From Owenia fusiformis (Eukaryota; Annelida; Polychaeta; Sabellida; Oweniidae), in the NCBI GenBank assembly GCA_903813345.2, contig CAIIXF020000008.1:14926822-14990821 (forward strand): 64,000 nt of DNA, written 5' to 3'. A model generated the notes under the pieces. It was not told the origin of the DNA, did not search any database, and saw only the letters and a program-made list of their open reading frames with translations. How positions within the stretch are numbered: position 1 is the stretch's first letter; every line of letters starts with the position of its first letter. The position numbers and the translations under genes were made by a program. Positions 1 to 12,600 of this stretch are shown in pieces.

Positions 1-199
1 GTAAGACTTGACTGCTTTGATCTATGACCTTCAATACCAATTTTTAATCTTCTAAAAGATGCATCTTAATAAAATTAGTTTTAGTGCTTTTTCAGAGAAA
101 GGCTGACTCAAATTTCTGTCCTCTTTCAATAATTCAATTTCATTTCCCTCTTACCATACTTTATTTTTATAAAAATATCATTAAACTATTGAAATGGGA

Positions 200-330
200 T
201 AACCATACAGACGCACATTAGTGTATCGAAAACCAAAACACCGATGCGCTCTGTACACCGTTACCGACGTGCATTGTACCGAAAACCTAAATACCGATAC
301 CGAAACCATGATATACCGATGTGCACTGGC
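200..330. repeat. Degenerate ACCGA-rich short repeat
   Basis: Variants of TACCGATxxGCxCTGT and CCGAAAACC recur several times in imperfect tandem. No coding potential is seen. Confidence 0.4.
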
Positions 331-526
331 CGAAAACATTTAATCTCTCAGGCCCTAAACGAGGTGATTGGCTCAATTCTGGAACACATCGATTTGAGAA
401 GACGAGGTTAGGTTTCCAATGGTGTGTGGAATGTTTGGGTACTGCTTTTTCATATCATAACAAAAGCTGTACGTATATGTTATATATTTTAAGATTATTT
501 AATTATAAATCATTAAAGTTCTATGC

Positions 527-1357
527 CACAGGCTGGTATCGAAAGATTTGTCCGCTGTGACGGAGCATGCTATTTTTCATAAAAACACTAAGAACGCTTC
601 ACGATTTTTTTTTAACTCATATGTTTCGTTATATCAAAGATAATTACTTACTCCATGCAATGGATATATCATTTGCGTGTAACCTTCACTTCTGTTTGAA
701 GTCCAATAACGCTAGGAGTAAAATCTATTGAAAACGGCGCCAGAGTATCAAACTCTAAAATGTACCATTTCTTTTTTAGCTTTTTAATGGCATGATATAG
801 TGACACGATAATATTAACATATGTTTTCAGCATAACTCTGAATGTATTAATGAGATATTTATGCATTGGGTCTTTTTAATTTTTTTTATAAAAAATAATA
901 TTAATATTTTTTATCCGCTGTGACGGAGCATTTTCACAGTTCACATTTGCAACTGCTCCGTCACAGCGGATTAAAAAATTAAACATTATTTTTTATAAAA
1001 GAATTAAAAAGACCAAATACATCAACATCTCATTCATACCTTCATTGTTATGCTGAAACCATGTGTAAATATTATCGTGTCACTATATCGTGCCATTAGA
1101 AAGTTAAACAAGAAATGGTACATTTTGAAGTATGATACTCCGGCGCCATTTCCAATAGCTTTTCTTCCCAGCGTAATTGGACTTCAAACAGAAGTGAAAG
1201 TTACCCGCAAATGATATATCCATTGCATGGAGTAAGTAATTTTGTATGGTATAACGAAACATATGAGTTAAAAAATAAATCGTGAAGTATTCTTAGTGTT
1301 TTCATGAAAAATAGCATGCTCCGTCACAGCGGACAAATATTTCGATACCAGCCTGTG
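527..1357. mobile_element. Fold-back DNA element, 404-bp arms, 5-bp TSD
   Basis: Two arms of equal length (527-930 and 954-1357) are inverted copies of each other, about 90% alike by eye, around a 23-nt loop. The outer ends read CACAGGCTGGTATCGAAA and its complement. The 5-bp direct repeat TATGC flanks the element (522-526 and 1358-1362). The 17-mer TCCGCTGTGACGGAGCA or its complement occurs four times, near both ends and both sides of the loop. CAC ends with a 5-bp TSD are known for Transib/RAG-like transposons, but the heptamer is not a full match and there is no transposase, so the superfamily is unproven. Each arm holds an open frame of about 65 codons, but the differences between arms are mostly replacement changes, so I do not call a gene. 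Confidence 0.8.
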
Positions 1358-1362
1358 TATGC

Positions 1363-2972
1363 GTGACACTTAATTTCTCAGTCCCTGGACGATTGAATTG
1401 ATAAGAAGGCTGGATAAGCTTTCCAATGATATGCTGTATATGTGACTTAGCCGTTTCGAATCATTGACAGAAACCGTATGCAATGTTGTCAGTCTGAAAA
1501 AACGTTTTGTCATCTATTGATTAAAGCCCGATGCGTAACATTTAACTTTTCGAACTTTTGATTCACTTCTCTTAGGAGAAATGCCATTAATGTACAGGGT
1601 GACACAAAAATGCCACCCATATTATGTTGCATAAGTTTTTTGCCTGCATAATATCTAAATTGTTCTTCAGCACCAAAAGGATCGACTCCCAGAATGCAAT
1701 CTCAATGTTTTCCAACGATAAAACTGTCAGAATGTCGCTAATGTCTGACATTAAACTGGTTATTCTATAATCAGCAATCCAATAGATTCGAGCGTATATC
1801 TTGATCACGTGTGTGTTCTCATTTTATTACAAGACCAAAACTCGCTCTTCTCTGAACAAAAATTTCCAATTAGTCTATCCACTTTTTTCAGATATGGAAT
1901 CCATTCCAAACTGCACTGGGGTACTCTATATCTTATTAGACATTCAAAAGGGAAAAATGATAATCTGAATCATCTTAAACACTTTACTAGGAAGGGGGGG
2001 GGGGGCGGTATAAGATATGGGAATCATTACTAGTATTTTGTCAAATGAGAGTTAACGAAAGTTGTAATTTGCACCCAACTCATCATACGTCTTGTTCCGT
2101 TGCCATTTCTCCTATGTTCCAATGCAATATATACACCATATTCACATCATACAAAGTGTCATTGTCTGCTTAATTGTATTGTGTTTTGTTTACCACCTAA
2201 TTCCAATAAAGGTAAGTAATACTTCTTCGTGTATATAAGAATTAAGAACAATTTGAAAAATTATGAATAGGTACCCCATGTCAACAATTTTTTTCGAAAT
2301 GTTGAATCTATTTACTCAAAAGAGAATCTTCTTGGGTCTAACGCTTCTTCAATCAAAAGTAGAATGATTTTGAAAGTCTGGTTTTGAAGATATCAATTTT
2401 CGATGACCAAAATTATGCTGAAAACAATGAAGCCTGAATTTTTCATATGGGAAAATAACATGGGATATGTGGTTTTCAACTTTAGTGCATTTCAAAACCC
2501 ATTGTCATTTCAGAAATTGTTAATATAGTGTAGAAGAAACTTTTGATGTTTAAATTGAGAAAACAAGATCCTCTCTTTAGAAAATAAACCAAACATTTTT
2601 TTAAAAAGTGCCAAGGTGGGGTCCTAATCCATAATTTTCAGTGAGTTGGATTAATATTTTTACTATCATGGGGAGTTAACTTGAAAGAAAACATGTTGTT
2701 TTATAATTCAGAACACCTGTTAAAATTCTTTTTATTAATTTGTTACAGACACCAACCGCCTTATGCCATCCACAAATAAGTTGGAGATAATCACAATATG
2801 TCAAAACTTCTGGTGAGGACATAACAAGGCCATGTATGATGTATCCATCTGTTCAACGATGCCAAAGTCCGTTCCACTCTAATTTCACAGACTATCAAAC
2901 ATCAAACAGAATACACGATGTACATTTGTACCACAGACAGTCTATATTCTTATTATAAATATACAGAGAAAT
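1363..2972. other. Intergenic spacer, no gene seen
   Basis: Short frames here have no recognisable content. It includes a 12-G run at 1994-2005 and the FAU 3' flank. A minus-strand AATAAA lies near 2733-2728, and an AATAAG variant is closer to the FAU stop. Confidence 0.5.
1594..1625. mobile_element. Solo mariner-like terminal repeat
   Basis: TACAGGGTGACACAAAAATG matches the start of the inverted end of the transposon at 60076 (CAGGGTGACCCAAAAAAATG). No matching second end is found nearby, so it is a truncated remnant. Confidence 0.45.
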
Positions 2973-5900
2973 TTATGCAGCAGCATTGGAGTTGGGTCCC
3001 CTCCTGCGTCCGAATGTGGCTACTACATTGACGAAGCGTCTGTTGTACTGCATGCGCCTCTTGGCACGTCCAGTCCTCTTCTTCTTTTTCTCTTGGGCCT
3101 CAACCTGAAAACACAGATATTGACAGTTAACATTGAAATCAGAAATGATAATGAACATTGTCAAGTATGAGTCTACCATTTTGAATTTTTGTGAGTTTTG
3201 TGAGATATTTTACTCTAGCCTCACTTCTGAACATTGTTTTAACCTATAAACTGTGGTAGCTGTTCAATATGCATTAGCCTTTCAAAAACTAGAATCAAAT
3301 CGATATGGATTACAAAACATGCTACTATTATTGACATACATAAGGACACAGAGGTAAAAGTGAGTGGTTACAATAACTTACCATGTGAACTTACAAAAAA
3401 GAAGGAAGTATTGTACCAGATTCATGATTTTAATTTTCATCAAGGGCTTTTATTTTGAGAGAAATAATAAGATTTTTTGGTCTAAGTGTATTCAAAACAA
3501 AAGTTTTCAAATGACAATACACGTGGCGTATTTCCTCTAAAAAGCGAACAGTGCACGCCCAAATACAACATTGATATTGAGAAATTCTTAAGACAATATA
3601 TATGAAAACTTAAAGAGAAAATTATTGCCGATAATTGGTAAAAATTCAGTAATACCCCGTTTCAACTTATTTTTAGCCAACATCACTACCCTATATGCAC
3701 TCTACAGCTCCCACATTACTCTGGTTCGAATGTAATCAAGAATGTATCAAAAAATATCAAAGCCCTACAGGAAAGAGTAAAATCTTGTTTGTTGGTATAA
3801 GTCAATTTTCATGGGACAGAATTTGCCATTAAGTCACATGTGCACTCTCCAGGGCACTCCTCAGAGAGAATATTGTATATCATAAAAAATTTACTTCAAT
3901 TTTCCATTTTTCTTCAATTCAAATTCACTCCATACATAAGCAGCAAAAGTGTCTAACCAGTGACCTATTTGTATCCTAAATTTCATTCATTTACCTTTGG
4001 GGTCTGTCCCTTCACCTTTCCAGCACGAGCCAGGGATCCGTGGACCTTTCCTAAAAGTAAAATTTGAACATTTCACAATAGGTCATTTTTCTTCTTACAA
4101 GGTACAACATCATAGTTATTGTAATCATGGGCTTTCAACAAAATAGCTCATGTTGTAATTCAATGATATATTTCAATGTACTTTACTTCATGACAATTTA
4201 TGGTATTTCGCTCAGAATAAGGCTTTTCTCTTCTCTAATTCATTCAGAGACTCTAGTCCAGTTCACCTTTAATTCATCCTTGCAAAAAAAAGCCATGTCA
4301 GATTCAATTAACTTCAACCATATTCAAATCTAAAGTAGATTCTCTGTAAAACATAACTTCTCTTTTATTCATGTAGAAGTATAGTAGACATTTGACAATT
4401 AACACAGAATCTACACTCAAAATCATATAATACAAAAATACTTACCTCCCAGCATACGTGTCTGTACATCAATGGTGGAGAGCTCGTCAAAGCTGGATAG
4501 AAGAGTGGCATCTTCTAAAGGTTTTCCTCCATACAAGACAACTTGGTCTTCTACTGCAATGCCCTCTGAGGCAGCAATCTGGGCCTGAAATATTAGCAGA
4601 TTACATGTATATTTATATTAAGACCAATGCATATGCATTTTTCAATAAAAATGTGTTGTACTTAGCTCATATTTATATTAAAGGCCGGTTTTAAAGTTGC
4701 TAGCAACTCTCATTACAATAACAGGTTACATCCATACTTCAACATGGCACAGATAGTCAGGATTAATAAGTTTAATTAACAGCATTGCTAAATACTTGAT
4801 TTTGATTGGCTAATCTTGAGGACTTTTAAATTTGAAAAATGTTATCAGTGTTTTTAAATGTCCTATCACAATCCAACAAAATAATGAAGTTGAAATCTAA
4901 CTGCAGAATATGAACTTAAAAACATTGAAAGATACACATAACAAAATTGGAACCAATACATCTTCTCAATCAATATGAAATATGAGAAAATTGACAAGCT
5001 TTGTGAAAATATCAAAAATAGTTATTTTGGCTGTTCCATTTATCTGCCTCCTATTTATACCCCATGTCCCTCTTTAAGACAAATGCACATGCATTTTTCA
5101 ATCAAACACTCATAATGTGTTGTACTTAGCTCAGTATAAGGCTTTTCTCTTCTCCAATTCATTCAGAGACTCTAGTCCAATTCACCTTAATTCATCATAG
5201 CAATTAACAAGTGTGCAGTTTTTATAACTGTGTATAGCAAAGGAGTTTCTTACCTTTACATGGCCGACTGTCTCTGTGCCAGTTACATTAACTGTGTGGG
5301 TCTCTTGAGCCCTGATGAACAGCTGCATATTTACCTGGAAATGAAATGGTAGTTATAAACATTAGACAGTAAGTAAATGACAGATTTCAGCAGTATAATG
5401 AATTTCCACCAGACAATAACTTATTTACAAAAAAGACCGCTCCATCTCATCGTTTCTCAAAGTTTATCGCAAGACCACATACACATGACCAGGAATGTAA
5501 GTTGTGCACAATATCTAATTACGATATTGATCTTTATTGAGTTAGTGAAATGAATGGAGTACCCTTGTAAGGTAAAAACTGATCTCTTACTACAACCACT
5601 TTTATTGAACATTGACCATCTCAGACAACAAAACGTTTTAGGAGTACTGGTGCAGTAGTTTTGAAGAGAATCTTGTGCAACAGTTGTGATTTATTTCTTT
5701 CAAGCCGTCATGATACCCGGCTTTTGAAGTCAGATACAAGAATCGATATCTGTTCACTGCGCTCAGCCAAGTGAACGATGATCGTAGGTAAGTGACAGTC
5801 GCATTCTTAGTCAAGATCTTATATTTTTGGATTTGACTGACGCAGGGAAAAAGTGTAGGCCTATAAAAAGCTATACTCAGAATCTGAAACTATGACAACC

Positions 5901-6238
5901 AACGTAAAACGTTCCTGTCATCAGCCTCCTCAAGTTTTACAAGAATGGTAGCCTGATCACAGTAAACTGAAAAATAACCAATGTAACAAAAGATCCGACA
6001 TAGGATGGAACTCAAAAATTGTAAAAAATCAAATATTTCTTACCCCTGATTTTGCGAGAAGATTCTCTAATAATCCAAAGACGGTTTAACTATATTTTAG
6101 CGAAAAGTGGGGAATAATGTCTTATATTCACAGCGATTATGTCAAGATCTTATAAAATACCGTTTCAGGTGAGTTTTTAAGGAAAATCAAAGTGTACTTA
6201 CACGTGCTTGTGCAACAAAATATGGCGGAAATGAAAAG
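2973..6238 (-). CDS. FAU: FAU: ubiquitin-like FUBI fused to ribosomal protein eS30
   Basis: The precursor is cleaved after a Gly-Gly to release FUBI and eS30, a 40S ribosomal subunit protein. Coding exons on the minus strand are 5328-5254, 4584-4446, 4050-3995 and 3104-2973, all with GT-AG borders and matching phase. They give 133 residues, the same length I recall for human FAU. Residues 1-72 are the ubiquitin-like part, starting MQLFIRAQE and ending RMLGG. Residues 73-133 are eS30, with [11 protein letters not shown] and the signature [18 protein letters not shown], ending in a lineage-specific AAA. A non-coding first exon is predicted at about 6238-6202, with a pyrimidine start (CTTTTC, a 5' TOP motif) and a GTAAGT donor. 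The ATG lies 6 bases after an acceptor in exon 2. Two introns carry a C/D snoRNA-like copy. The gene is divergent from EIF2AK4. Confidence 0.96.
4208..4285 (-). ncRNA. Predicted C/D box snoRNA in FAU intron, copy 1
   Basis: This lies in the intron between coding exons 2 and 3 and is read on the same strand as FAU. It shows a C-like box AGGATGA (one base off RUGAUGA, at 4280-4274), an internal CTGA (D'), and a CTGA D box at 4215-4212. A short terminal stem (TTTTGC with GCGAAA) flanks the boxes. Just upstream of D' is GGACTAGAGTC, complementary to the GACUCUAGUC segment of eukaryotic 28S rRNA. That target resembles the one guided by U52/snR78-type snoRNAs, an assignment made from memory of the rRNA sequence. 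The weaker C box suggests this copy may be decaying. Confidence 0.5.
4633..4675. repeat. Partial third copy of the FAU intronic repeat
   Basis: The block with ATGCATTTTTCAATAAAAA and TGTTGTACTTAGCTCA resembles 5083-5132, the sequence beside snoRNA copy 2. It lacks the snoRNA boxes. It suggests that a unit larger than the snoRNA was duplicated among FAU introns. Confidence 0.5.
5128..5200 (-). ncRNA. Predicted C/D box snoRNA in FAU intron, copy 2
   Basis: This lies in the intron between coding exons 1 and 2, on the host strand. It has a perfect C box ATGATGA (5198-5192), a D' box CTGA (5166-5163), and a D box CTGA (5134-5131). The 11-nt guide GGACTAGAGTC upstream of D' is identical to copy 1, and the whole segment of about 70 nt is very similar to it. 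Conservation of boxes and guide between two introns of a ribosomal protein gene, a classic snoRNA host, is the main support. The terminal stem is weaker here than in copy 1. Confidence 0.62.
6202..6238 (-). promoter_or_regulatory. FAU 5' TOP leader exon with YY1-like site
   Basis: On the minus strand the leader begins CTTTTCATTTCCGCC, a terminal oligopyrimidine start of the kind that puts ribosomal protein mRNAs under mTOR control. On the plus strand, 6219-6229 reads AATATGGCGGA, close to the YY1 consensus often found just downstream of the start site in ribosomal protein genes. The exon ends at a GTAAGT donor (6201 downward). The start site is inferred from motif position only. Confidence 0.6.
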
Positions 6239-6662
6239 ACTGCGCAACAAACTCGCGCACATGAAAAACGAACACCAAATATTATTTTGCAGGTGATAAT
6301 GAAATAGTTTGTAAAAGCTAGACAAAATACAATTTTCTTACAATACTATTGTAAAATAACAATATGAAATTAAATTTCTGTTCTTCACTTTATTTCAAGA
6401 GGATATTTTTCACAATATATGTTTTCACTAATATTGAGCCCTAGTGTCTTCATGATCTACACATATATTGATGACGTATTTCACATATGAGTTGGTACAA
6501 GTTTTGAAAATAAGTGATATATTCGCATTTTAAGTGGAAACCATGACGTTATCATTGTAGAGAAACAAGTGTGGTGGTGACCATGAGTATAAGGTCACAG
6601 ATTGGAGCAGATTGTATCATGAATTAGTGTAGATATTTGCCAATCACCTCATCAAGCTCAAA
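6239..6662. promoter_or_regulatory. Shared divergent promoter region of FAU and EIF2AK4
   Basis: Only about 425 bp separate the inferred FAU start on the minus strand from the EIF2AK4 ATG on the plus strand. No other reading frame or repeat is evident here. A bidirectional promoter is inferred from the spacing. I see no clear TATA box placed for EIF2AK4. Confidence 0.6.
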
Positions 6663-9600
6663 ATGTCTTCAGATGAGAATTTCTCAGAGAGGCAAGAAGA
6701 GGAAGTGCAAGTGCTGCAAGCCATATTTATGGATGATGTGAAAGACTTGCGAGCCGAAGATGCATGGAAAGTAAGTTGTTAAGCTATGAAACTGTCTTTT
6801 AGTTTTAGACAGTTGCGAGCACATTGCCGCAGCAATCTGACGAGGTTCCTTTTATTGGTTAGGTTTTTTGAGTATGCGCAGTGGAAGTACCATGATTGTA
6901 ATTGGTTCAGTTTTATTTAGTACATCAAATTCGAAGCCTGTTGATATTCTGTCATTACACTTCTTTTGTTGTTGTGTTGCATAAGCCGCTGTTTCCTCGG
7001 CAGTTGGTCTCTTCATTGGCTTTCAACTAACTTGTACTGTATATTCTCTTTGTGCTCTTTCAAAAAATTCTCTTAAATTCTCACTTGTTGCACATATTTT
7101 TCTTTTGGATGTATGCTTTTTGTTTTTACATACTCAAAAATATTCCCACAATATATGTGGTGCATTATGGGTAGACAATACTGTGAAATAATGGACATTA
7201 GTGACTTCTATCCAAAATATATGTCGTAATTAAGTTATTGACTGCACATGCATTGTAATTCAAATATCTGGATTTGATGTGCATGATAAAAAACTGAATC
7301 AAAAAATCGAACCTCGCTCAGATTTCCCATAGTGAAATGTCACTGGTAGATGTAGCTTAGAAACCTGAAGTGCTATCTAAAGGGAGACATTGTGTATAGT
7401 CTAGTTTGGTTACAGTGTATATAGGAGGAGAGAAATAATATATATAACTCCAGGGCTTGCATTAACGGCGTCCCGTACATGTTAAGGACTCAAAAATAAT
7501 TTGGAGGACGCAAAAATTGAAAATATTTCCGTTTTTTGGACGCAAAATTTTTTTAGGTCAATACTACAATGTGTTTACAACGATACCTAACAAAAACAAA
7601 TAATTATGATCTCTCACATTTATTTGAATTGTAAATAACGCTCAACATGTTGAATATTTACAAATAATCATGATTCTCTCGAATTTTTTCGACTTTGTTT
7701 ATTTTTAGATTTGAAACCATGACACGCCACAATTTTTCCTATTCAGAAACAAATATTAGGTTATTCATGAAATAAAATGTATTAATTGTCGAATGAATGA
7801 ACATGCATTTATTCAGTCCGTACTTAACATTTACTTCCGTTTTAAATTCGCGGCAGAAATCAAAAACTGAAAATATGACAAGTAAGGTTAGAACATATAT
7901 ACCTTTTATACCTCAAAACAGGCTAGAAATAGGGGACACACTTTTTTAAAAAAATTGCGTCCTTGGGACTCACAAATTTTCTAACTTAATGCAAGCGCTG
8001 TAACTCTGTTTAAAGAATTACAAGTTGAATAACTGACATTTTGCTTGTCAAAATACCCTAAATTCATAGATAAATTATTCAAATCTGGATTTTTAGATAA
8101 ACGAATTTGAAGACAACAATCCCCTTCAAAGTACAGCACCTAATTCTGTAGAAAACTGGAATATGTTCTGTTGTCTCATAAAATCACATGGTGCTGTGAA
8201 AAAAAAAAAATTGAATTTACCCCATTTACTTAAAACGCTATTTCAGATAAGACGGCCTCCAGAGATAAAGATGACATTAGTGCCACAACAGAGTATGCAT
8301 GGTGAAGCTGAGGTGTATGCTCAAATAGATCTCATCATTAAATGTCCAGCTAGATATCCAAATGAGTAAGACATTTTGTTTGTGTAAAGTATGTTTATCT
8401 GAGGACTTGTTGACTCATCTGACAGATCAGTCATTTTTGACACCAGTGGCAGTGTAATTGTTAGTCCCTATGGCATGATACATGTATGCTTGTTTATGTT
8501 ATAATATTATTAAGAGGAATTGATATGATTGAATAATGTTACATCCAAAGTTCTGATTCATTCATTTCTGTATTGCTGTCCTGTATTACCACATATTGCT
8601 GTCCTGTATTACCACATATTGCTGTCCTGTATTACCACATCTTTTGATGCTTCTCAGATATTTGTTCTCAGTGTGCACAAACCAGATGATGATACTTTCT
8701 GATTTTACACATGCAATTTGATTCTACATTTATAGAGTTCCAAGTATTACTCTAGAAAATCAGAAGGGTCTATCTTCCCAACTTGTTCAAGAATTGCAGG
8801 ACACTTTGACTAAGAAAGCAGAAGAACTGAAAGGTAGAATCATTTTTCATTTTACAGTTTATTAGTATTCATTGTTGCTATATCTGTCGATGTATGTGAG
8901 CTTGGGCAGGGAAGTCTGCAGATTTAGGAATTCAGCGTATAAATAGAATAGCACCATTGTAATTGGTTGACATGGGAAGTTACATTGAATATATAAATTG
9001 ACTATTGTCAACAGTGAAATTTCCAAAATGGCAACCAGTATTACACAATAAGAAATTCATTTTTTATATTCATGTTAATGTTAAGTGCACATACCACTAG
9101 TTTACTTCTCTTTTAAATAATTTCACATGGAAAACCTTGAGGTTATAGCTTTGGGCCAAAGAAGTTTTAAGTTTAACTGCAATGGGTTTACTTATCAAGT
9201 ACCTTTCCTTAAAATGGTTTCTCTTCCAGGTGAAGTGATGATCTTAGAGCTTGCTAATGAGGTTCAGCAGTTCCTACACACATACAACAAGCCCCCAGCC
9301 GCCTCCTTCTATGAACAGATGCTGCACAACCAAAGACTTAAAGAACAACAGGCAGCTGTAGAGCAGCAGCGTCAACAAGATCTACTGAATAAGAAGGAAC
9401 AGAGGGAGGTTAGAAGATTAAATTATAGAAGCAGTCCATTTGAAACATTTCCTGACTATGTAATATATGGTCAATACCATTTGTTTCATATTTTCATACA
9501 CGTTACATAATTATAATGTCATTTGCCATTTACACTCTTTTGCCCTTGACCTCATTTTATATTGTCTTTTTAGATCTTTATATATTTTCTACTTTGCTTC

Positions 9601-12600
9601 ATTTTTTCATGACTTCATTTACACTATGTGTTTTTGATTATTTCTACAGAGAAAACACCTGGAAGAGGAGATCGAGAGACACCAGAAGGCTCTGAGAGAG
9701 GAGACCAGGAGACAGCGTGAGGAGGCTAAACATGACAACATTGAGACTCAAGATGATCAAATACAGAAAGTCAAGGATGCTGAGGCCAGATCAAGTTTGT
9801 CTCCTATTATGAAGAGGAATAGGACTCGTAGTGAAACAAATAGCAACCAAAGGTAATCAAATGTCTGTAGAAGATTTAATAGTTTTTTCTCGGTCAACCG
9901 GAAATGTCTTCATTAAAACTAACATTTTATATAATTAGAGGCATAGCAGTTACAAAATTTTATAATATACTGTACCTATAGCTGGTATTTATTTCATATT
10001 CAAACACCTAAGAAAGGCCATAGTGGCTTCTTGTATTAGCATCAAAACATTGGATTTGTTTGTCCTAATGTTAACAGTACTTATGATGTCCTTGCCTATC
10101 ATTTTTGTATGTTGATTTCGCTTCAAGTACTTGAGATGTTAATTTGTACATGTATGTTGTTTTAGATATAATAGTTCAAGTAGGACTCGTGGTGACTCTA
10201 ATGGGTCTGATGGTATGGACAGTGACCCACACCTTGGTACTGCAGTACTGGCATTCAACACTAACAAAAAAGAGAGAACCATCCACAGAGGAAGATGTTT
10301 AGGTAAATAACAGCTCGATGTTTGATCATGTATAAATTTATCCCTCGCTAGTTTAATAAATATTTATGAACAAAATCCCACATGATGTCTTCTAAGAATA
10401 AAACTTTTAGTCTTTGTTGAATCTAAATATTTGGTTCATGAAGGATACATGGATTATTTACTGGGTTATATTTTTGGATATATGGTTTATCCTTATATTA
10501 TTTGTTGCATTATAATTGTAGGGCAGAGTAGACGTGGCAGTTGTGTGTATGCAGGTATGGATACACAAACAGGGGATTTAGTGGCCATTGCTGAGTGGGT
10601 GTTCCGGTGGAGGAGAACAGGAAAGAAATTAACATCAGAACAGAAGGAAGATCTTGAGTCTGAGGCAGCAAAATATTTGAAACAGGTCTTTTGAAATATT
10701 ATTTTTCGATATTTAAGAATTTCAGCTGTTATTGACAAAAACATTTTATTACAAAAGTGAAATACTGAGCAAAGAAACATGTGTTTTTTTAACCTTAATT
10801 GATCCTGGATAAACACATATTTTTATAACCATATGATATATAATTTCTCATACATTAACGAATAAATAGTATCCTTGATTACCAGGTGCGTGGCATAGAA
10901 GCAGAACTGATGACATTGTCTAAACTAGAGCATCGTCATATAGTCCACTACGCAGGCCTGAAGTACGAACACCAGGGAGGAAGGATTGTCGTGAACATTC
11001 TCATGGACTATGTTGGTGGAGGTAGCTTAGAGACTCACCTACAACACAACATGCCACTTTCTGTTGACCTGCTGAGGCATTACACCATTGAAATCCTAGA
11101 TGCACTGGTCTTCCTCCATGATAAGGCTGTGGTTCATAAAGACCTTAGGGTAAGGTCACATTTGTAACTTTTACAAGGAAGCACATCATTTTGATGTCAA
11201 GATCTGGTGATCAATGATAAATTAATAAAACCAAAGTGAGTAGGGACAGTTTTAGTTTTTTATGTATCAAAAAAGCTCAAAAGTAAACATTTAGGAATAT
11301 TGGATCTAATCATCTTATCAACATGATTATTTAGAAAAAATTTATTTAAAATAAAAGTTTACATTTGGAAATATCATCCTCCTTATGGCCTAGTCACATA
11401 GCCCGGCCGATGAGGTTCCGATGAGCCAGCGATGCAATTTTCACCGAACTCGGCCGAACACCGGCCGGACACCGGCCGGACATCCGTGGCGTTTGTTGCT
11501 TAAAACCGCATCGGTGGCAGCTCGGTGAAATTTTAACTTCGGAGTTAAATTTCACCGGGCTCTCACCGAGCTCCCTCATCGCAGCCCCATCGTAACCACA
11601 TCAGAACACACGTCGGCCGGTGCACGGCCGAGTATCGGTCGGTGTCCCGTGCATCTGAGACAACCAGAGGACGAGGTTTTTTTAACGGACACCGGCCGAG
11701 CTCCGACCGAGCTCCGGCCGATGTGGGACAGAGCCTTGGAAAGTATAGTACCTGAAGATGTCCGGACGGAGTCCGTTCACGTCACCGAGCTCTGCTTCCG
11801 ATGAGGAGAGCTCGGTGGCACCAAAAAAATCCACCGAGCTCTACCGATGCCGGACATCGGCCGGGCTATGTGACTAGGCCATTAGCAGGCTTCCAGAATC
11901 GTAGAAAGGAAGACTAGATTCTGGCTTTTGAAACCCTGCGTACGGAGGATTGAAAATATTGAAAAATACAATTTAATCATTAGTTATAAATACTTAACTT
12001 ATCATGGGTGATTATTTAGAAATTGTTTTAAAATCTCCAACTCTGCTTTTATAGGCTTCCAGCATTCTTCTTGACAATAAAAGCCGTGTAAGACTTACTG
12101 ACTTCAGCATTGATAAAAGGTAGGTTTTGAAGGAGATTTTGAAACATTTTGATTCATCAAATTGAGTTATTAGCGAGATTTCCCTCAAAGTGAAAGTATA
12201 ACTTATGTTTATGGATATTGTTATACATAATAAGCATAAGTGAATTGAAATTTTGCATTTCTCAAAAATCATACCTATATGTATAGAAATGACATATTTT
12301 ATGATGTGATAGAAAATACATGATGATGATAGATGCATCTAGGGTTGCACAATGTATGACAAAAGTACTAGCATAAAGAGTCAGGGCCATTTAGTTTCAA
12401 ATTCTATAGGAAAATCACATGGGGATTTGGATTGCTTTGTAATTTCTTTTGACAAAGATCTGAAGTGTAAACAAACTGTGGTGTTTGCAATGTTCAGGTT
12501 GTATGAACTTTGCCAGTCAGTTGAAAGTGAGCGACCGGGTGTCAAGTTCCAAGAGCTCCGACCACACATCAGCGGGAGAGGTGGCAAGAAAAGTGACATT

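Noticed and set aside
669-1204. Similar 65-codon frames in both arms of the fold-back element
   Set aside because: Differences between the arms are mostly amino-acid changing, so there is no sign of selection for a protein.
5870-5935. A possible third C/D snoRNA in the FAU first intron (CTGATGA and CTGA on the minus strand)
   Set aside because: The stretch complementary to 28S (GTCATAGTT) is too far from the D box, and there is no terminal stem.
9127-9510. A 127-codon frame starting MENLEVIALG
   Set aside because: The real exon is 9230-9408, bounded by an AG and a GT. The extra codons before and after are intron read-through.
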